Below the pieces are notes generated by a model. That model searched no databases. It was not told where the DNA came from and was given only the letters and a program-made list of their open reading frames with translations. The translations under genes were made by a program, and so were the position numbers. Source: Rhipidocladum racemiflorum (lineage: Eukaryota; Streptophyta; Magnoliopsida; Poales; Poaceae). Taken from it: a DNA stretch of 64,000 nt. How positions within the stretch are numbered: position 1 is the stretch's first letter; every line of letters begins with the position of its first letter. Below are positions 35,458-47,929 of this stretch, piece by piece. Location: assembly GCA_036346355.1 (NCBI GenBank), contig CM070577.1, forward strand, positions 46,944,309 through 47,008,308, written 5' to 3'.

Positions 35458-36854
35458 TGTTGAGGAACGCGGTATGCTACTCTAGCACAAATTAAAAAAT
35501 TTCTACCGCATAACCAGAAAGCTACTCGCGAGAAGGGGATCATATATCGATTACCACTAGACGCACAGTTGCGGAATCCTTCGCACGTCGATGTAGTGGA
35601 TCGTTCTCGCCGTAGTCGTGGATCGTCCTCGCCTCGTCCGGCTGCGGATCATCCTCGCACCGCCGTGGATCGTCCTCGCCTCGTCCGGCTGCGGATCGTC
35701 CTCGCACGCCGCAGTCGCAGCAACGTCACCACAGCAGTCCACACGTCCAGGGATGGGACGCCGTGCGTCAGTGTGCAAGCACCGGATCGCTCGGCAGGGG
35801 CAGCGAGAGGAGGTGGCTAGGGTTTTTGTCGAAACACCTCTCAAATGCACAAAAATGTGTTCTGCGCCCAGCCTCCTCCCCTCCTTATATAGCCACGAGG
35901 TGAAACCCTAGGCAGTCAGGGCCCATCTACGTGCTAAGCCCACGAGGTCTATTAATTACGGATCCAATCCGAATTAATGCGTCCCAGCCCGTTAAGTGTG
36001 TGACCCTGTAGGTTCATGCGCATTTGGACATGGATTCGGAAAACCCTTTTCTAATCTAATAGTCGGTAGCAGCTCCTTGCAGAGCATGCCAACTCCCAAA
36101 CGCATATGAGTAAAGTATTGATGTAATAATCCCTTTGCCAAACTATATGGAGATCGAACTCAAGGCGAGAAGCATATCATCCTTTGACAGTTCAATCCAT
36201 CTCTCGTATCCGTGATATATTAATAAGTTGTGATTGACTTCTCAATCACGGCATGGCCATGCACTTCCTTAATCATATCACACGAGTGGCCTAGACATAT
36301 ATCTCCATTACACTGGAGTGGCAAATTCCATCTTGACTGCTCACTTCCCTCTGCATGTTTCATAGTAAACATGAAAGCTACATTTATAACTATCCGGTTA
36401 GGAAATAGTGTTTGATAACCCCAAGGTAAACTATTACATATGTAGGGAATGTGACAATCTCAGGTCTAAGGATCATACATCTACTATGTATGAGATACAC
36501 TGATGACATATAAGAATGCAATATTCTCACAGTGTCCCATTGCGGGGCCATCTAACACATGTTCTCCAACATGCGTTCACAATGTATTGATGATATCTCC
36601 ATATCTCATGATCTATGAAACATGATCATCGATCAGTACATGTGCTGATCTATTCATCGTTGTCCACTACGATGATATCCGATCAGAGATACTTACCGAA
36701 TTATATCAATGAGTAGAGAGTTTCATAAGTAAGTCACATACTTACTGATCAATATAATGATATACATTCATTGGACCAATAATCATATTATTATTCATAA
36801 ACATAGTCATGTTACAATCATCTATATGACTGCCTCAAGGGCATAACACTAACA
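35458..36854 (+). mobile_element. Solo copia-type LTR
   Basis: A 1,397-bp LTR, beginning TGTTGAGGAACGCGG and ending ATAACACTAACA, flanked by perfect CCCTG duplications. It has no internal region. A TATA-like CTTATATAGCC lies at about 35883. A tandem duplication of about 60 bp (GGATCGTCCTCGCCTCGTCC...) lies at 35618-35712. A relative occurs at 2655-2884. It arose by recombination between the two LTRs of an element inserted in an exon of the antisense PMD-like gene. No gene is present inside. Confidence 0.92.
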
Positions 36855-37730
36855 CCCTGGGCATTCGTAGCCCTTCTTTATCGGACCTCGCCCAAGGACG
36901 ACGCCCCACAAGTAAGTTTTGCCCCTAGTACTGGCTTCCATAGCTCTTCTAACTGATATTTATTCTAGCCGATCTTTCCAGAAAAACCAAAAACGAAATC
37001 TGCAACAAGACGATCCCTGAGGCCCGTGGAGCACAGCGCCGAACATTCCCGGGGTCGGTCGACTACTGAGGTGGGTTATGTTCCTTTTATTTTCCTGATG
37101 ACCCTAAGTATAACGCCAACTTGAGCTCCTTGAAACAGCCATCGCCATCGTTTCAGGTAGCCGGTATTCTAGCCAATATACAAGGCACATCGGCTATTCT
37201 GCCATCACTGTCTCCAACGCTTCCAGAAGTACCACCTCCGACCACCACTGCGCCTGCTTCTCCAACTCCGTCAATTGATCCAGCCGATCTCTTGGGCTTC
37301 ACTCTAGACGAGCTGTGTGATCTAGAGATTATGGCTACGGAGGATTATCCGATCGATATCCGCAGGATCATCGATGCTTCAGCCGGGGCATCGGCTGCCG
37401 TGACTTCCGCGCCAGGCATGCAGGAGAGGCTGAACCGTCTTTTTCACGAAGTGATGCAACCAGAAACCCAGCTCTTGACCGACACACAGCCCCTGAGTAC
37501 TGCTATGGACGTTGTTGAAGCCGATCTCCCTTCCGAGGTCCTGAAGGCACTCTTGGACGTCTGTCATTTAGATGATCGGAGGGAGGAGGTGGCGGCCACA
37601 AACTCCAGGATCGCCCGGAGAGAAGCACAGCAAGCCGATCAAAAACTCCTGGACGAACTGGTGGCCGACGCTAAGCTGAAGAAGGAGGAGTTCTATCAGA
37701 GTGTTGCTGCTCTCAAGTTCATGAAGACCA

Positions 37731-39580
37731 TGTGAAATCATGTGCTGAAAAATTGGTTTAAGAATTGAATTTGCAAAATGTGCTTGTACATGTGTTTGAC
37801 AAATTGACAAGAAGCAGTGTCTCTCTTTTAGCACCGGACTGAATTTCGTAAAAACAGTAAGTTTCCCATCTGCGCCGAACTGTTTCTTCCATCTACGCCG
37901 GACAAAATATTCAGTCCGCCGTGAACATGTTTTTGAGGCCTGAATTCACATCTACGCTGGACCAAATTGTTGGACCATGGTGAACTGCGTTTTTGACGGC
38001 TGTTTTTGCATGCACGCTGGACCAAATTTTTGGTCCGTCGTGAACGGCATTTTGAAGCTTGTTTTCGCATGTATGCCGAACTGATTTTTGTTTAGTCCGT
38101 CGTGAACATATTTTTGTGTCGGACCAAGTTTTACAAAAACAATAAGCTTTTATGTTATGCTGGACTATGCACGCCGGACCAAATTTTCGGTCCGTCGTGA
38201 ATGCATTTTTTAGCGTTGTTTTTGCATGTACGCCGGACCGATTTTTTGGTCCGTCGTGAACGTGTTTTTGAAACAAGTTTTCTCTGAATTGAACCGAGAC
38301 TTTCGCATGTATGCCGGACCAAAAGTTTGGTCCGTCGTGAGTTGCGTCGGACCGGTGTTTGGTCCGGCGTGAATGGTCTTTTGCTCGATTAGGGTTTTGA
38401 GCAATTTTGGAATTGAATTTTGGTTTGAATTTGAGTTTATGAAATTCGTGAGAATTTCATGATGCTTGTTTTGAAGTAGACTTTATGCAATGCTCGTGTG
38501 AGTAGTTGCATGGATTGACTTTGAGTCAAGTCGTGGACTTGTGCTCGATTCGTTTTGTTGTTTGCTCATGTTCAAGTATTGCTCAAGGACGAACGTGGTC
38601 GATGACGGGACCGGAACTAGGTTCATGGAGGAACTGAGGTTCGGGACTAGGTTTAGGGAGGAACCGAGGTCTTGGTGGTCAAGGATGTCATGTGGAACGT
38701 TCGGGCTATGAGAGTGGTGCACATGAAGAATGGTTAGTCACGTGAGTATGGCATGGTGGCCATACGCGGGCAAGAGTTGTTAGTCACGTGAGTATAGCTG
38801 GGTTGCCACACGCGTGCAAGAGTTGTACTCGGCCAGGTTGGGCCAAGAAGAGTTATGTTGAATACATACTCTTTCTAGGATTAGGAGTGGGACTCCTTCT
38901 AGGATTAGGAGTAGGAATTGTATTCGGGACTCCTTGTGTTTTGCTCCTTTAAATAGGGGGAGATGTCCCCTGTTTTTAGGTGTGCTTGCGCCAAGGACAG
39001 AGCTGGTGCTTTTACGGTTTGTACTCTTGTGTTTGGAGTACTTTAGACAAAATAAATAAAGATCAATTCTTCCAGATTCTTTGCGTGCTATAGTAACCTC
39101 GTAGCTACAGTGCGCACGTGCTACGGTAATCTCTGTTTTGGGGTTCTTTTCTTGCACATCTTCTGGTTCTAGATTTGATCTTTGATTCCTTGAGTTTCTC
39201 TTTGTTTTGATCCATCCAAAAGCTTTCTAGGGCCTCAATTTAGTGTTCCTCAAAATTTTGTTGATTAATCTTTTATCGTTATTGATTAATCTACAAGTTT
39301 TGATTAGATTGATTCTCGTCATCTTCTGTCATAGCAAGCTGGTGAGGTTCATAACTTGTGATCCGTAAGTCCGATCTAGCTGATTCTTCTTGGGTTCGAT
39401 TCGTATTGGAATATAGTTTCTTGTGTCCAAATTTCAGATCGATCTGACGGTTGGATCTCCGAAAATTCCCGTTTTATAGAACCTCTATCAATCTGTTTTT
39501 ATCGAATACGAGGCAATTATTTGGTTTCGTGTTGGGGTGAATTTTTAATAGATCAAAAATTTGGTTTTAGCTTCCGCACA
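37731..39580 (+). repeat. Copia 5' LTR
   Basis: It begins TGTGAAATCATGTGCTG. I place the end at TTCCGCACA (39580) because TGTG...CACA would form the usual short inverted repeat. That leaves about 52 bp to the primer binding site, so the end is tentative. A TATA-like TTTAAATAG lies at 38948-38956. An array of short palindromes fills 37830-38375. Confidence 0.8.
37830..38375. repeat. Array of about eight short hairpin repeats in the copia 5' LTR
   Basis: Units of about 30-45 bp follow the pattern CGCCGGACCAAA, short loop, TTTGGTCCGTCGTGA, with variants. Each can fold on itself. The same array recurs in the 3' LTR at 46228-46755. Confidence 0.8.
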
Positions 39581-39632
39581 ATCATTCACCCCCCCCTCTG
39601 ATTGCTATATTCGTATACTTCGATCCTAAAAG

Positions 39633-39644
39633 TGGTATCAGAGC
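39633..39644 (+). promoter_or_regulatory. Primer binding site of the copia element
   Basis: TGGTATCAGAGC is an exact match to the plant initiator-methionine tRNA complement. Confidence 0.9.
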
Positions 39645-39670
39645 AAGGTTTTTCTAATCTATCTTAACCG

Positions 39671-41863
39671 GTGATTAGATCAATGGATCGTTATTCGACA
39701 AAACCATGTGTGTTCGATGGTGTTGATTTTCTGTTTTTGAAAGCCAAGATGGAGGCATTCATCCAGGCACAGGGCTTCGCAATTTGGGAGAAGGTCTACA
39801 AGCCATACGAAGCCCCTGCAAACGACAACATCAATGACGCCAATCGCGCACATGTTGAAGCAAACAGCAAGGCGCGCAACTTGATCATCCAAGGCTTGGG
39901 ACATAGCGACTTTGACCGTGTGATCCATCTCAAATCTTCATATGAGGTATGAAAATCTCTTTGTGATTACCATGAGGGTTCTAACACTATCAAAGAGGTT
40001 CGTCAAGATCTTTACAAAAAGGAATACATGCGATTTGAGATGAATCCTGGTGAGTCGCTAGATGACTTCTTTGCACGTTTCAATAAAATTCTTAGTAATC
40101 TTCGTGCTGTTGGAGTTAGGTTTGATGCTGCTGCTAATGCTAGACAATTGCTTGGTGCATTAGACATGTCTATTTGGGAGATGAAAGTTACATCCATTAG
40201 AGAATCTACTGTCATGAGTACACTTACATTAGATGTTCTTTATTCTAAGTTGAAAACTCATGAGTTGGATGTTCTTGCTAGGAAGAATGATCATAAATCA
40301 ATTGCTCTGTCATCTCAATCTAACATGTCTCATAACAATACTTCTTCAAGCTGTGTTTTGTCTTCCTTATCTTCACTAACCGATGAACATATTGAAGAAT
40401 TTCCTGAAGAAGACTTGGCACTACTCTCTTCTCGCTTTAACAAAGCTTTGCAGAATGTGAGAGTGAGAAAGAGAGGTGGTCCTCCAAGGTGCTATGAGTG
40501 TGGTGATCTCAACCATATGCGTTCAAATTGTCCTAAGCTTGTAGGAAAAGCATCAAAGGAGGAGAAGGACAACAGAAAAGAGAAAAAGAAGTTCTCTTCA
40601 AGCGATAGAAAGAAGAACTTCATCAACCGTAAGGTTGTCCATCGAGTTCTTTCTGCGCTTGAACAAGTCAACTTAAGCGATGTGGATTCGGAGAGCAGCG
40701 AGGATGATGCAACTCCAAGCAAGCATGATTTGATGGGTTTGTGTCTCATGGCAAGCAGCAAGGATAGCTTCACCGAGGACGACCATGACAACGACTTCAA
40801 TGAGGTAGATCCTTCATATGATGAATTGACTATTGCTGTTACTCATCTTGGAAAATTGCTTTATAAACGTGATAAGAAAATTAAGAAACATGATTTTCTT
40901 GTTGAATCATTGAATGTTGAAATTGCTAGACTTAAAACTTTGATTCCTAATGATGATGCTTGCAAATCATGTGACTTAATTTACAATGAGCTCACATTGC
41001 TTAGGAAAGAACATGCTCTTCTATTACATGAAAATGAGAAAAATGAGAAACATGTCAAACATGCTAGTTGTTCTACCATTGATTTGCATGATACAAATCC
41101 ATGTTCTAATTGCTCCATACTGGAATTGAAGTTGAATGATGCAAATGCTACGGTTTCTCAAGTAACAGATGCTTTGCTTACACATGAGGTTCTTTGATGC
41201 TCAACATGTCGCAAGCAAAAAGGAAAAGTGGATGTTCCTTGCAATAATTGTCTAACTTTTGCTAAGAAAGTTGATTACTTGCAAGATTCGTTAGAACGGT
41301 TCACTAAAGGAAAGAAAAATTTGAACATAATTCTGGACCAATCTAGGGTTAGCTCAAACAAGAAAGGTTTAGGTTTTGATATTCATGCTTCATTTGAAAC
41401 TAAACCTCGCACTATTGTTCATGATCCTTGCAATGACAAATTTGAGATTTTTAATGAGCCTAAAAAGATTGCTTTTAAATCTGCTGGTTTTCTTTCTTCT
41501 ACTATGGTGAATGCAAAATGTGCTTCTACTGTTAAAGCCAAACATCATGTTAAGTATACTTGCACTCATTGTGGTAGAGATGGGCATTTAGTAGATTTTT
41601 GCTTTAGGCTAGCTAAACAACAGAAGATAAAAAGGACTAAGGCTAGGTCAAATTTCAGCAAAGCACATTTTACTTCTCATGCGCCTAGAGTGAAGAAAAC
41701 ACCTTTTGTTGCCAAGATCACAGGAAAGGGCAAATTTGATTTTGTGCATAAAAATGCTTGTGTTGTGCCTACTGTTGTGCGTCGTGTGTCTCAGTACTGG
41801 ATTCCCAAAAATCTCATTTCTAACCCTAGTACTGAGACCTCGACATGCTTTATTGCTGTGTAG
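39671..41863 (+). pseudogene. Copia gag region
   Basis: One continuous frame starts at 39671 or 39683 (MDRYSTKPCVFDGVDF). It is interrupted only by in-frame stops at 39950-39952 (TGA), 41195-41197 (TGA) and 41861-41863 (TAG). It has a gag UBN2-like capsid region (ESLDDFFARFNKILSNLRAV), a CCHC knuckle (CYECGDLNHMRSNC, about 40492-40533), a long charged and coiled-coil stretch, and a second knuckle (CTHCGRDGHLVDFC, about 41561-41602). Each stop fits a C-to-T or G-to-A transition. The gene is dead but only lightly damaged. Confidence 0.85.
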
Positions 41864-43415
41864 GCTTCTCGCGCGAGGAAGGAGAACATATGGCTAGTGG
41901 ATTCCGGATGCTCACGCCACTTGTCCGGTGATAAGAATTGGTTCTCCTCCCTCACTCATGCATCTCGTGCTGAAAGTGTTACTTTTGGATATGCTTCTTC
42001 CTCTTCTGTTGTGGCAAAAGGTACAGTAAAGGTAAGTGACAAATTTATATTCAAGGATGTGGCTTTGGTTGAAAACTTGAAATATAACTTGCTTTCTGTC
42101 TCACAAATGATTGATGAAGATCTTGAAATAAGCTTTAAGAAAAATGAATGCAAAATGTTAGATGCTTTAGGTGATCTTGTTTTCAGGATTTCTCGCTTTG
42201 GAAGAGTATTTAAAGCTGACTTTGATGTATCGCCTTCTTCTAAGCATAGGTGTCTAGTTGCCAATGTTTCTAAAGATTTATTCTTTTGGCATCGTAGACT
42301 TGGTCATGTTGGTTTTGATCATCTTACTCGTGTAACTGGTTTAGATCTCATACGAGGCTTGCCTAAGCTTAAGGGTGATAGCAATCTAGTATGCTCTTCT
42401 TGTAGACATGGTAAGATGATTGCAGGTTCACATCCACCTCTTACCATGGTGATGACAAACGCTCCAGGATAGCTACTACATCTTGACACGGTTGGACCAT
42501 CTCGAGTTCAATCTTTTGGAGGAAAATGGTATGTTCTTGTTATTGTTGATGACTACTCTAGATACTCTTGGGTATACTTTATGGCAACTAAGGATGAGGC
42601 TTTTAGTCATTTTAGAAGTCTTGTGCTTAGGCTTTCTGTTGACCATCCAGGAGCTCTTAGAGCTATTAGAAGTGATAATGGAACTGAGTTTAAAAATGCA
42701 TCTTTTAATCACTTTTGTGTTGAAAAAGGAATTGATCATCAACTTTCATCACCTAGAGTGCCTCAACAAAATGGTGTAGTTGAAAGAAAAAACAGAACGT
42801 TGGTTGAGATGGCTAGAACCTTGCTAGATGAACATCATACTCCTAGGAATTTTGGGCTGAAGCAATTTCAACTGCATGCTATGTTTCAAATCGTGTGTTT
42901 TTAGATCAAAATTGGGTAAGACTCCATATGAACTTCGGTTTGGACATAGGCCTACTGTTTCTCACTTTAGAGTTTTTGGATGCAAAAGATTTGTCTTGAA
43001 ATCTGGAAATCTTGATAAATTTGAAGCTAGATCAATGGATGGCATTTTTCTTGGATATCCTGCTCATACTCGTGGCTACCGTGTGCTTGTTTTGGAAACT
43101 AACAAAATTCTAGAAACCTGTGAAGTTATTTTTGATGAGGCTAGTCCAGACACTAGTCTAAGTGATACAGGTACATGCGCATATGTTCAGGGGGAGAAAA
43201 TCTTTGAAGATAATGATGATGTTGAAGATGAGGTCTTGACTCTTCCTAATGCACAACAAGCTGTAGCACCTTTGGCACCTACTACTACATCACCTACAGC
43301 TAACCATCCTCAAGCTACAACATCATCTGTACATGCTGAAAATGAAGAAGAAGAAGAAGTTTCAAAAGCCAAAGCTCCGTTGCACATTCAGAAAATGCAT
43401 CCATGTGACAAATGA
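41864..43415 (+). pseudogene. Copia protease and integrase region
   Basis: In the same frame as gag, the aspartic protease signature WLVDSGCSRHLSG lies at about 41891-41929. A GAG-pre-integrase segment (FFWHRRLGHVGFDHL, CSSCRHGKM) follows, with a TAG at 42470-42472. The integrase core has VIVDDYSRYSW, IRSDNGTEF and QQNGVVERKNRT, covering the D, D, E residues. A one-base deletion near 42856 and a second shift near 42900 break the frame. A further block (KTPYELRFGHRPTVSHFRVFGCK) and an acidic linker end at 43415. Confidence 0.85.
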
Positions 43416-45028
43416 TTGGAGACCTAAATGAGAGAATCACCCGATCCAGGTTTATTCATTCTGATACTCATGCTCATTCTACTTTAGTTGCTTCTTTTGA
43501 ACCCAAAGATATATCTCATGCATTATCTGACGAATCTTAGATCAATGCCATGCATGAAGAATTAGAGAATTTTGAACGAAATAAAGTTTGGAAACTAGTC
43601 TCACCACCTCCTGATTTTAATGTTATTGGAACTAGATGGGTTTTCAAAAATAAACAAAGTGAGGATGGTGTTGTTGTTAGAAACAAGGCTAGATTGGTTG
43701 CTCAAGGTTTTACTCAAGTTGAAGGCTTAGATTTTGATGAAACCTTTGCTCCTATCGCTAGAATTGAAGCTATAAGAATTCTTTTAGCATTTGCTGCATC
43801 TAAAGGTTTTAGATTGTATCAAATGGATGTGAAAAATGTTTTTCTTAATGGCTACATAAATGAGGAGGTTTATGTCAAGCAACCACCTGGTTTTGAAAAT
43901 CCAAAGTTTCCAAATCATGTGTTCAAACTGTCAAAAGTTTTGTATGGTTTAAAACAAGTCCCTAGAGCATGGTATGATAGGCTAAAAACCTTTTTACTTG
44001 AAAAGGGGTTTTCAATGGGAAAAAATGACAAAACTCTCTTTTTACTCAAGCAAGGCAATGATCAATTGTTCGTTCAGATTTATGTTGATGATATTATCTT
44101 TGGTGGTTCCTCTCATGTTTTAGTGTCTAAGTTTTCAGAAACCATGGGGACGAATTTGAGATGAGTATGATGGGTGAGTTGACATCTTGGGATTTCAAAT
44201 CAAACAATCAAATGAAGGTACTTTTGTGCATCAAAGCAAATACACAAAAGACTTGCTACATCGTTTTGGGATGGAAAACAGCAAGCCAATCATGACACCC
44301 ATGGAAAGCACTTGCACACTTGATCCGGATGAAGATGGTGAGCCGGTTGATCAAAAGGAATATAGAAGCATGATAGGTTCACTTTTGTACCTCACTGCAT
44401 CAAGGCCGGATATACAATTTGCTATGTGCTTGTGTGCTCGCTTTCAAGCTTCCCCACGTGCTTCACATCGACAAGCTGTCAAGCGAATTTTCAGGTATCT
44501 CCATGGTACTCAAGATTTTGGCATTTGGCTTTCTGCTTCCTCATGCATTAGTTTAAGAGCTTTTTCTGATGCTGATTTTGGGGGTATAGAATTGATCGAA
44601 AAAGTACATCTGGTTCATGCCATTTCTTGGGTAACTCTCTCATAGCATGGTCATCTAGAAAACAATTTTCTGTTGCACAATCAACTGCTGAATCTGAATA
44701 TGTAGCTGCTGTTCGTTGTTGCTCTCAAATTCTTTGGATAGTAGCTACACTTAAAGATTATGGGGTTAATTTGGATAGTGTTCCTCTTTTGTGTGATAAC
44801 ACAAGTGCAATTTGCATTGCTAAGAACCCTGTGCAACATTCTAGAACAAAACACATTGATATCATATTTCACTTTCTAAGAGATCATGTTGAAAAAGGAA
44901 ACATTGTGCTTCATCATGTGGATACTGAACATCAATTGACAGACATTTTCACAAAACCGTTGTCTTCTTCTCGTTTTGCTTTTATTCGGGGAGAACTTGG
45001 GATTGTTCATCCAATGGGTTTGTTTTGA
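43416..45028 (+). pseudogene. Copia reverse transcriptase and RNase H region
   Basis: RT reads from about 43541 after a TAG at 43538-43540. Motifs are ARLVAQGFTQVEGLDF, DVKNVFLNGYI, QPPGFENPKFPNHVFKLSK and the active-site YVDDIIFGGS at about 44081-44110. A shift near 44150 moves to FQIKQSNEGTFVHQSKYTKDL, and the reading continues through RNase H (SDADFGG, AWSSRKQ, STAESEYVA, DNTSAICIAKNPV) to TGA at 45028. It ends in the usual TKPL motif region. It is inactive because of the shifts. Confidence 0.85.
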
Positions 45029-46130
45029 GGGGGAGTTTCCTTGCCAAGTTGTTTCACTTGATGAGTTTACTTTATCATATTTCTTTATATATTATGTAAT
45101 TGAGCTAATATATGATAATCGAAATTGTCTCACTTGAACTAAAAATGACATTGCGGAACTCCTTGGACTGATTGCCTATAGCTAAATACTCTGTGATATC
45201 TTACGCTTCTAGGCTTGATATTGAATCTTCTTGACAAATTTGGGCTATGGAGCAAGTGTGTTTTCAGCTTTACTCTTCCATATGACCTTTTAATCATTTT
45301 TGCATGTTTACAATCAAAGAAAAGGTAAAGAAAAGGGAATCAGCAAAAAAAAAAGGGCTATTAAAAGCAAAAGCCTCAAGTTATATGCTTCAGGCATGTT
45401 TTCCCTAAAAAGATAAGATGTATGCTTCAAGCATGCCACTCCAAGAAAATAAAAGAAGTACGCTTCAAGCATGCCACATGCAGTTTATTGTTTAAAGATT
45501 AAATTGATTTACTAGATTGGAGTTGAAACTACTTGCTCGCCGTAAGTTGTTAGTTGCTTCAATTTTGAGCTTTCCTTTTCTGCTGAGGTCGTACTTAGTA
45601 TTTGGCTATAGTTGACTGAATTGAGGTTGAGATGCATGTCATTCCCTAACTTGTTAAAATCACATTAAGTTCATGTATTTTGCATACTATGTGATACATA
45701 AGGTTATATGATCGAATGAGCTCATCTTTTCCTATCTTGGCACTCCTTTGTTTCTCTTTTGTGAAATCATTGCTACAAGGAAAATTCTGAATTTGTTTTT
45801 ATCTCTTTTGTACTCTTGATGAATCCATTGTCAAAGGGGGAGAAGTTTTTTGAATTTTGAGAATTTTGGGAGGTTTAAGGAAAAAGGGGGGAAGTTTTTG
45901 GAATTTTGGGAGAAGTTTCGAAAATTTTGGAATTCTTGGGCACATTGCACATTCACACACATTTTTCTTCTTATGAGGAGATTTTTCGTATTTTCACCCA
46001 GGGAGAGTTTTTACTTTGCATATTGGTCAAAGGGGGAGATTCTTTGGTCTGTTCAAAAATCTTTTTATGAAGTGAATGCCAAATGTTCAATTCTAAGTGG
46101 TGTTGCCAATGTTTTCATCAAGGGGGAGAT
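45029..46130 (+). other. Copia 3' spacer with repeated polypurine tracts
   Basis: No coding family is recognised. Repeated GCTTCAAGCATGCCAC units occur at 45385-45480. Purine tracts such as AAAGGGGGAGA occur at about 45834, 45884 and 46029, and the one used for priming is at about 46120-46130. Confidence 0.65.
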
Positions 46131-47902
46131 TGTGAAATCATGTGCTGAAAAATTAGCTTAAGAATTGAATTTGCAAAATATGTTTGTACATGTGTTTGAC
46201 AAATTGACAAGAAATAGTGTTTCTCGTTTAGCGCCGGACTGAATTTCGTAAAAACAGTAAGTTTCCCATCTACGCCGGACTAAATATTCGGTCTGCCATG
46301 AACATGTTTTTGAGGCCTGAATTCACATCTACGCCGGACCAAATTGTTGGACCGTGGTGAACTGCGTTTTTGACGGCTGTTTCTGCATGCACGTCGGACC
46401 AAATTTTTGGTCCGTCGTGAACGGCATTTTGAAGCTTGTTTTCGCATGTATGCCGAATTGATTTTTGTTTAGTCCGTCGTGAACATGTTTTTGTGCCAGA
46501 CCAAGTTTTACAAAAACAGTAAGCTTTTATGTTACGCTGGACTATGCACGCTGGACCAAATTTTCGGTCCATCGTGAACGCATTTTTTAGCGTTGTTTTT
46601 GCATGTACGCCGGACCGATTTTTTGGTCCGTCGTGAACGTTTTTTTTAAACATGTTTTCTCTGAATTGAACCGAGACTTTCGTATGTATGCCGGACAAAA
46701 AGTTTGGTCCGTCGTGAGTTGCGCCGGACCGGTGTTTGGTCCGACGTGAATGGTCTTTTGCTCGATTAGGGTTTTGAGCAATTTTGGAATTGAATTTTGG
46801 TTTGAATTTGAGTTAATGAAATTCATGAGAATTTCATGATGCTTGTTTTGAAGTGGACTTTATGCAATGCTCGTGTGAGTAGTTGCATGGATTGACTTTG
46901 AGTCAAGTCGTGGACTTGTGCTCAAATTTGTTTTGTTGTTTGCTCATGTGCAGGTATTGCTCAAGGACGAACGTGGTCGATGACGGGACCGGAACTAGGT
47001 TCATGGAGGAACTGAGGTTCGGGACTACATTCAGGGAGGAACCGAGGTCTTGGTGGTCAAGGATGTCATGCGGGACGTTCGGGCTAAGAGAATGGTGCAC
47101 ATGAAGAATGGTTAGTCACGTGAGTATGGCATGGTGGCCATACGCGGGCAAGAGTTGTTAGTCACGTGAGTATGGCTGGGTTGCCATACGCGTGCAAGAG
47201 TTGTACTCGGCCAGGTTGGGCCAAGAGGAGTTATGTTGAATACATACTCTTTCTAGGATTAGGAGTGGGACTCCTTCTAGGATTAGGAGTAAGAATTGTA
47301 TTCGGGACTCCTTATGTTTTGCACCTTTAAATAGGGGGAGGTGTCCCCTATTTTTAGGTGTGCTTGCGCCAGGGACAGAGCTGGTGCTTTTAGGGTTTGT
47401 ACTCTTGTGTTTGGAGTACTTTAGACAAAATAAATAAAGATCAATTCTTCTAGATTCTTTGCGTGCTACAGTAAACTGTAGCTACAGTACACGCGTGCTA
47501 CAGCAATCTCTGTTTTGGGGTTCTTTTCTTGGACATCTTCTGGTTCTAGATTGGATCTTTGATTCCTTGAGTTTCTCTTTGTTTTGATCCATCCAAAAGC
47601 TTTCTAGGGCATCAATTTAGTGTTCCTCAAAGTTTTGTTGATTAATCTTTTGTCGTTCTTGATTAATCTACTAGTTTTGATTAGATTGATTCTCGTCATC
47701 TTCTGTCACAAAAAGATTGCAAGGTCCATAACTTTTGATCCGTAAGTCCGATCGAGCTGATTCTTTTTGGATTCGATTCATATTGGAATCTAGTTTCTTG
47801 TGTCCACATTGCAGATCGATCCGACGGTTGTATCTCCAGGAATTCGCATTTTACCTAACCTTTGTCAATCTATATTTGTCGAATACGAGGCAATTATTTG
47901 GT
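46131..47902 (+). repeat. Copia 3' LTR, truncated at its right end
   Basis: It begins TGTGAAATCATGTGCTG and follows the 5' LTR to CAATTATTTGGT at 47902, then diverges. About 55 bp found in the 5' LTR (39526-39580) are missing. The hairpin array lies at 46228-46755 and TTTAAATAG at about 47336. Confidence 0.88.
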
Positions 47903-47929
47903 CTATATGTTCATTAACAATTATTGCAG

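Larger units (their letters stand above)
35338..37730 (+). pseudogene. Antisense PMD-like gene of the Tat element, middle exons
   Basis: Further exons are suggested by splice signals. One starts after tttgcag at 35338; it is split by the solo LTR at 35458-36854 and ends before gtaagt near 36911. One spans 36969-37070 (tctag/CCGATC to CTGAG/gtggg), encoding a basic stretch (KTKSATRRSLRP). One starts at 37139 after gaaacag and stays open to 37730. The last encodes a Pro/Thr/Ser-rich segment, then an acidic and coiled-coil region (EEVAATNSRIARREAQQAD). It is cut by the copia element at 37731. Phases of the 36969 and 37139 exons agree. The exon before them has an unclear frame. Confidence 0.55.
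37731..47902 (+). mobile_element. Ty1/copia element, SIRE-like, with truncated 3' LTR
   Basis: A plus-strand element of about 10.2 kb. The 5' LTR is 37731 to about 39580. A primer binding site TGGTATCAGAGC lies at 39633-39644. Gag-pol (39671-45028) runs gag, protease, integrase, RT, RNase H, the copia order. A 1.1-kb spacer carries several polypurine tracts. The 3' LTR starts at 46131 after AAGGGGGAGAT. The 3' LTR match stops at 47902, about 55 bp before the LTR end, and no target duplication is found. So a deletion removed its terminus and some flanking Tat sequence. Long gag, long LTRs and the spacer suggest the SIRE/Maximus lineage. No envelope-like ORF is readable. Confidence 0.9.

Noticed and set aside
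45850..46161. Envelope-like ORF in the copia spacer
   Set aside because: The open stretch is driven by purine-rich repeats and runs into the LTR; no signal peptide plus membrane pattern was recognised.
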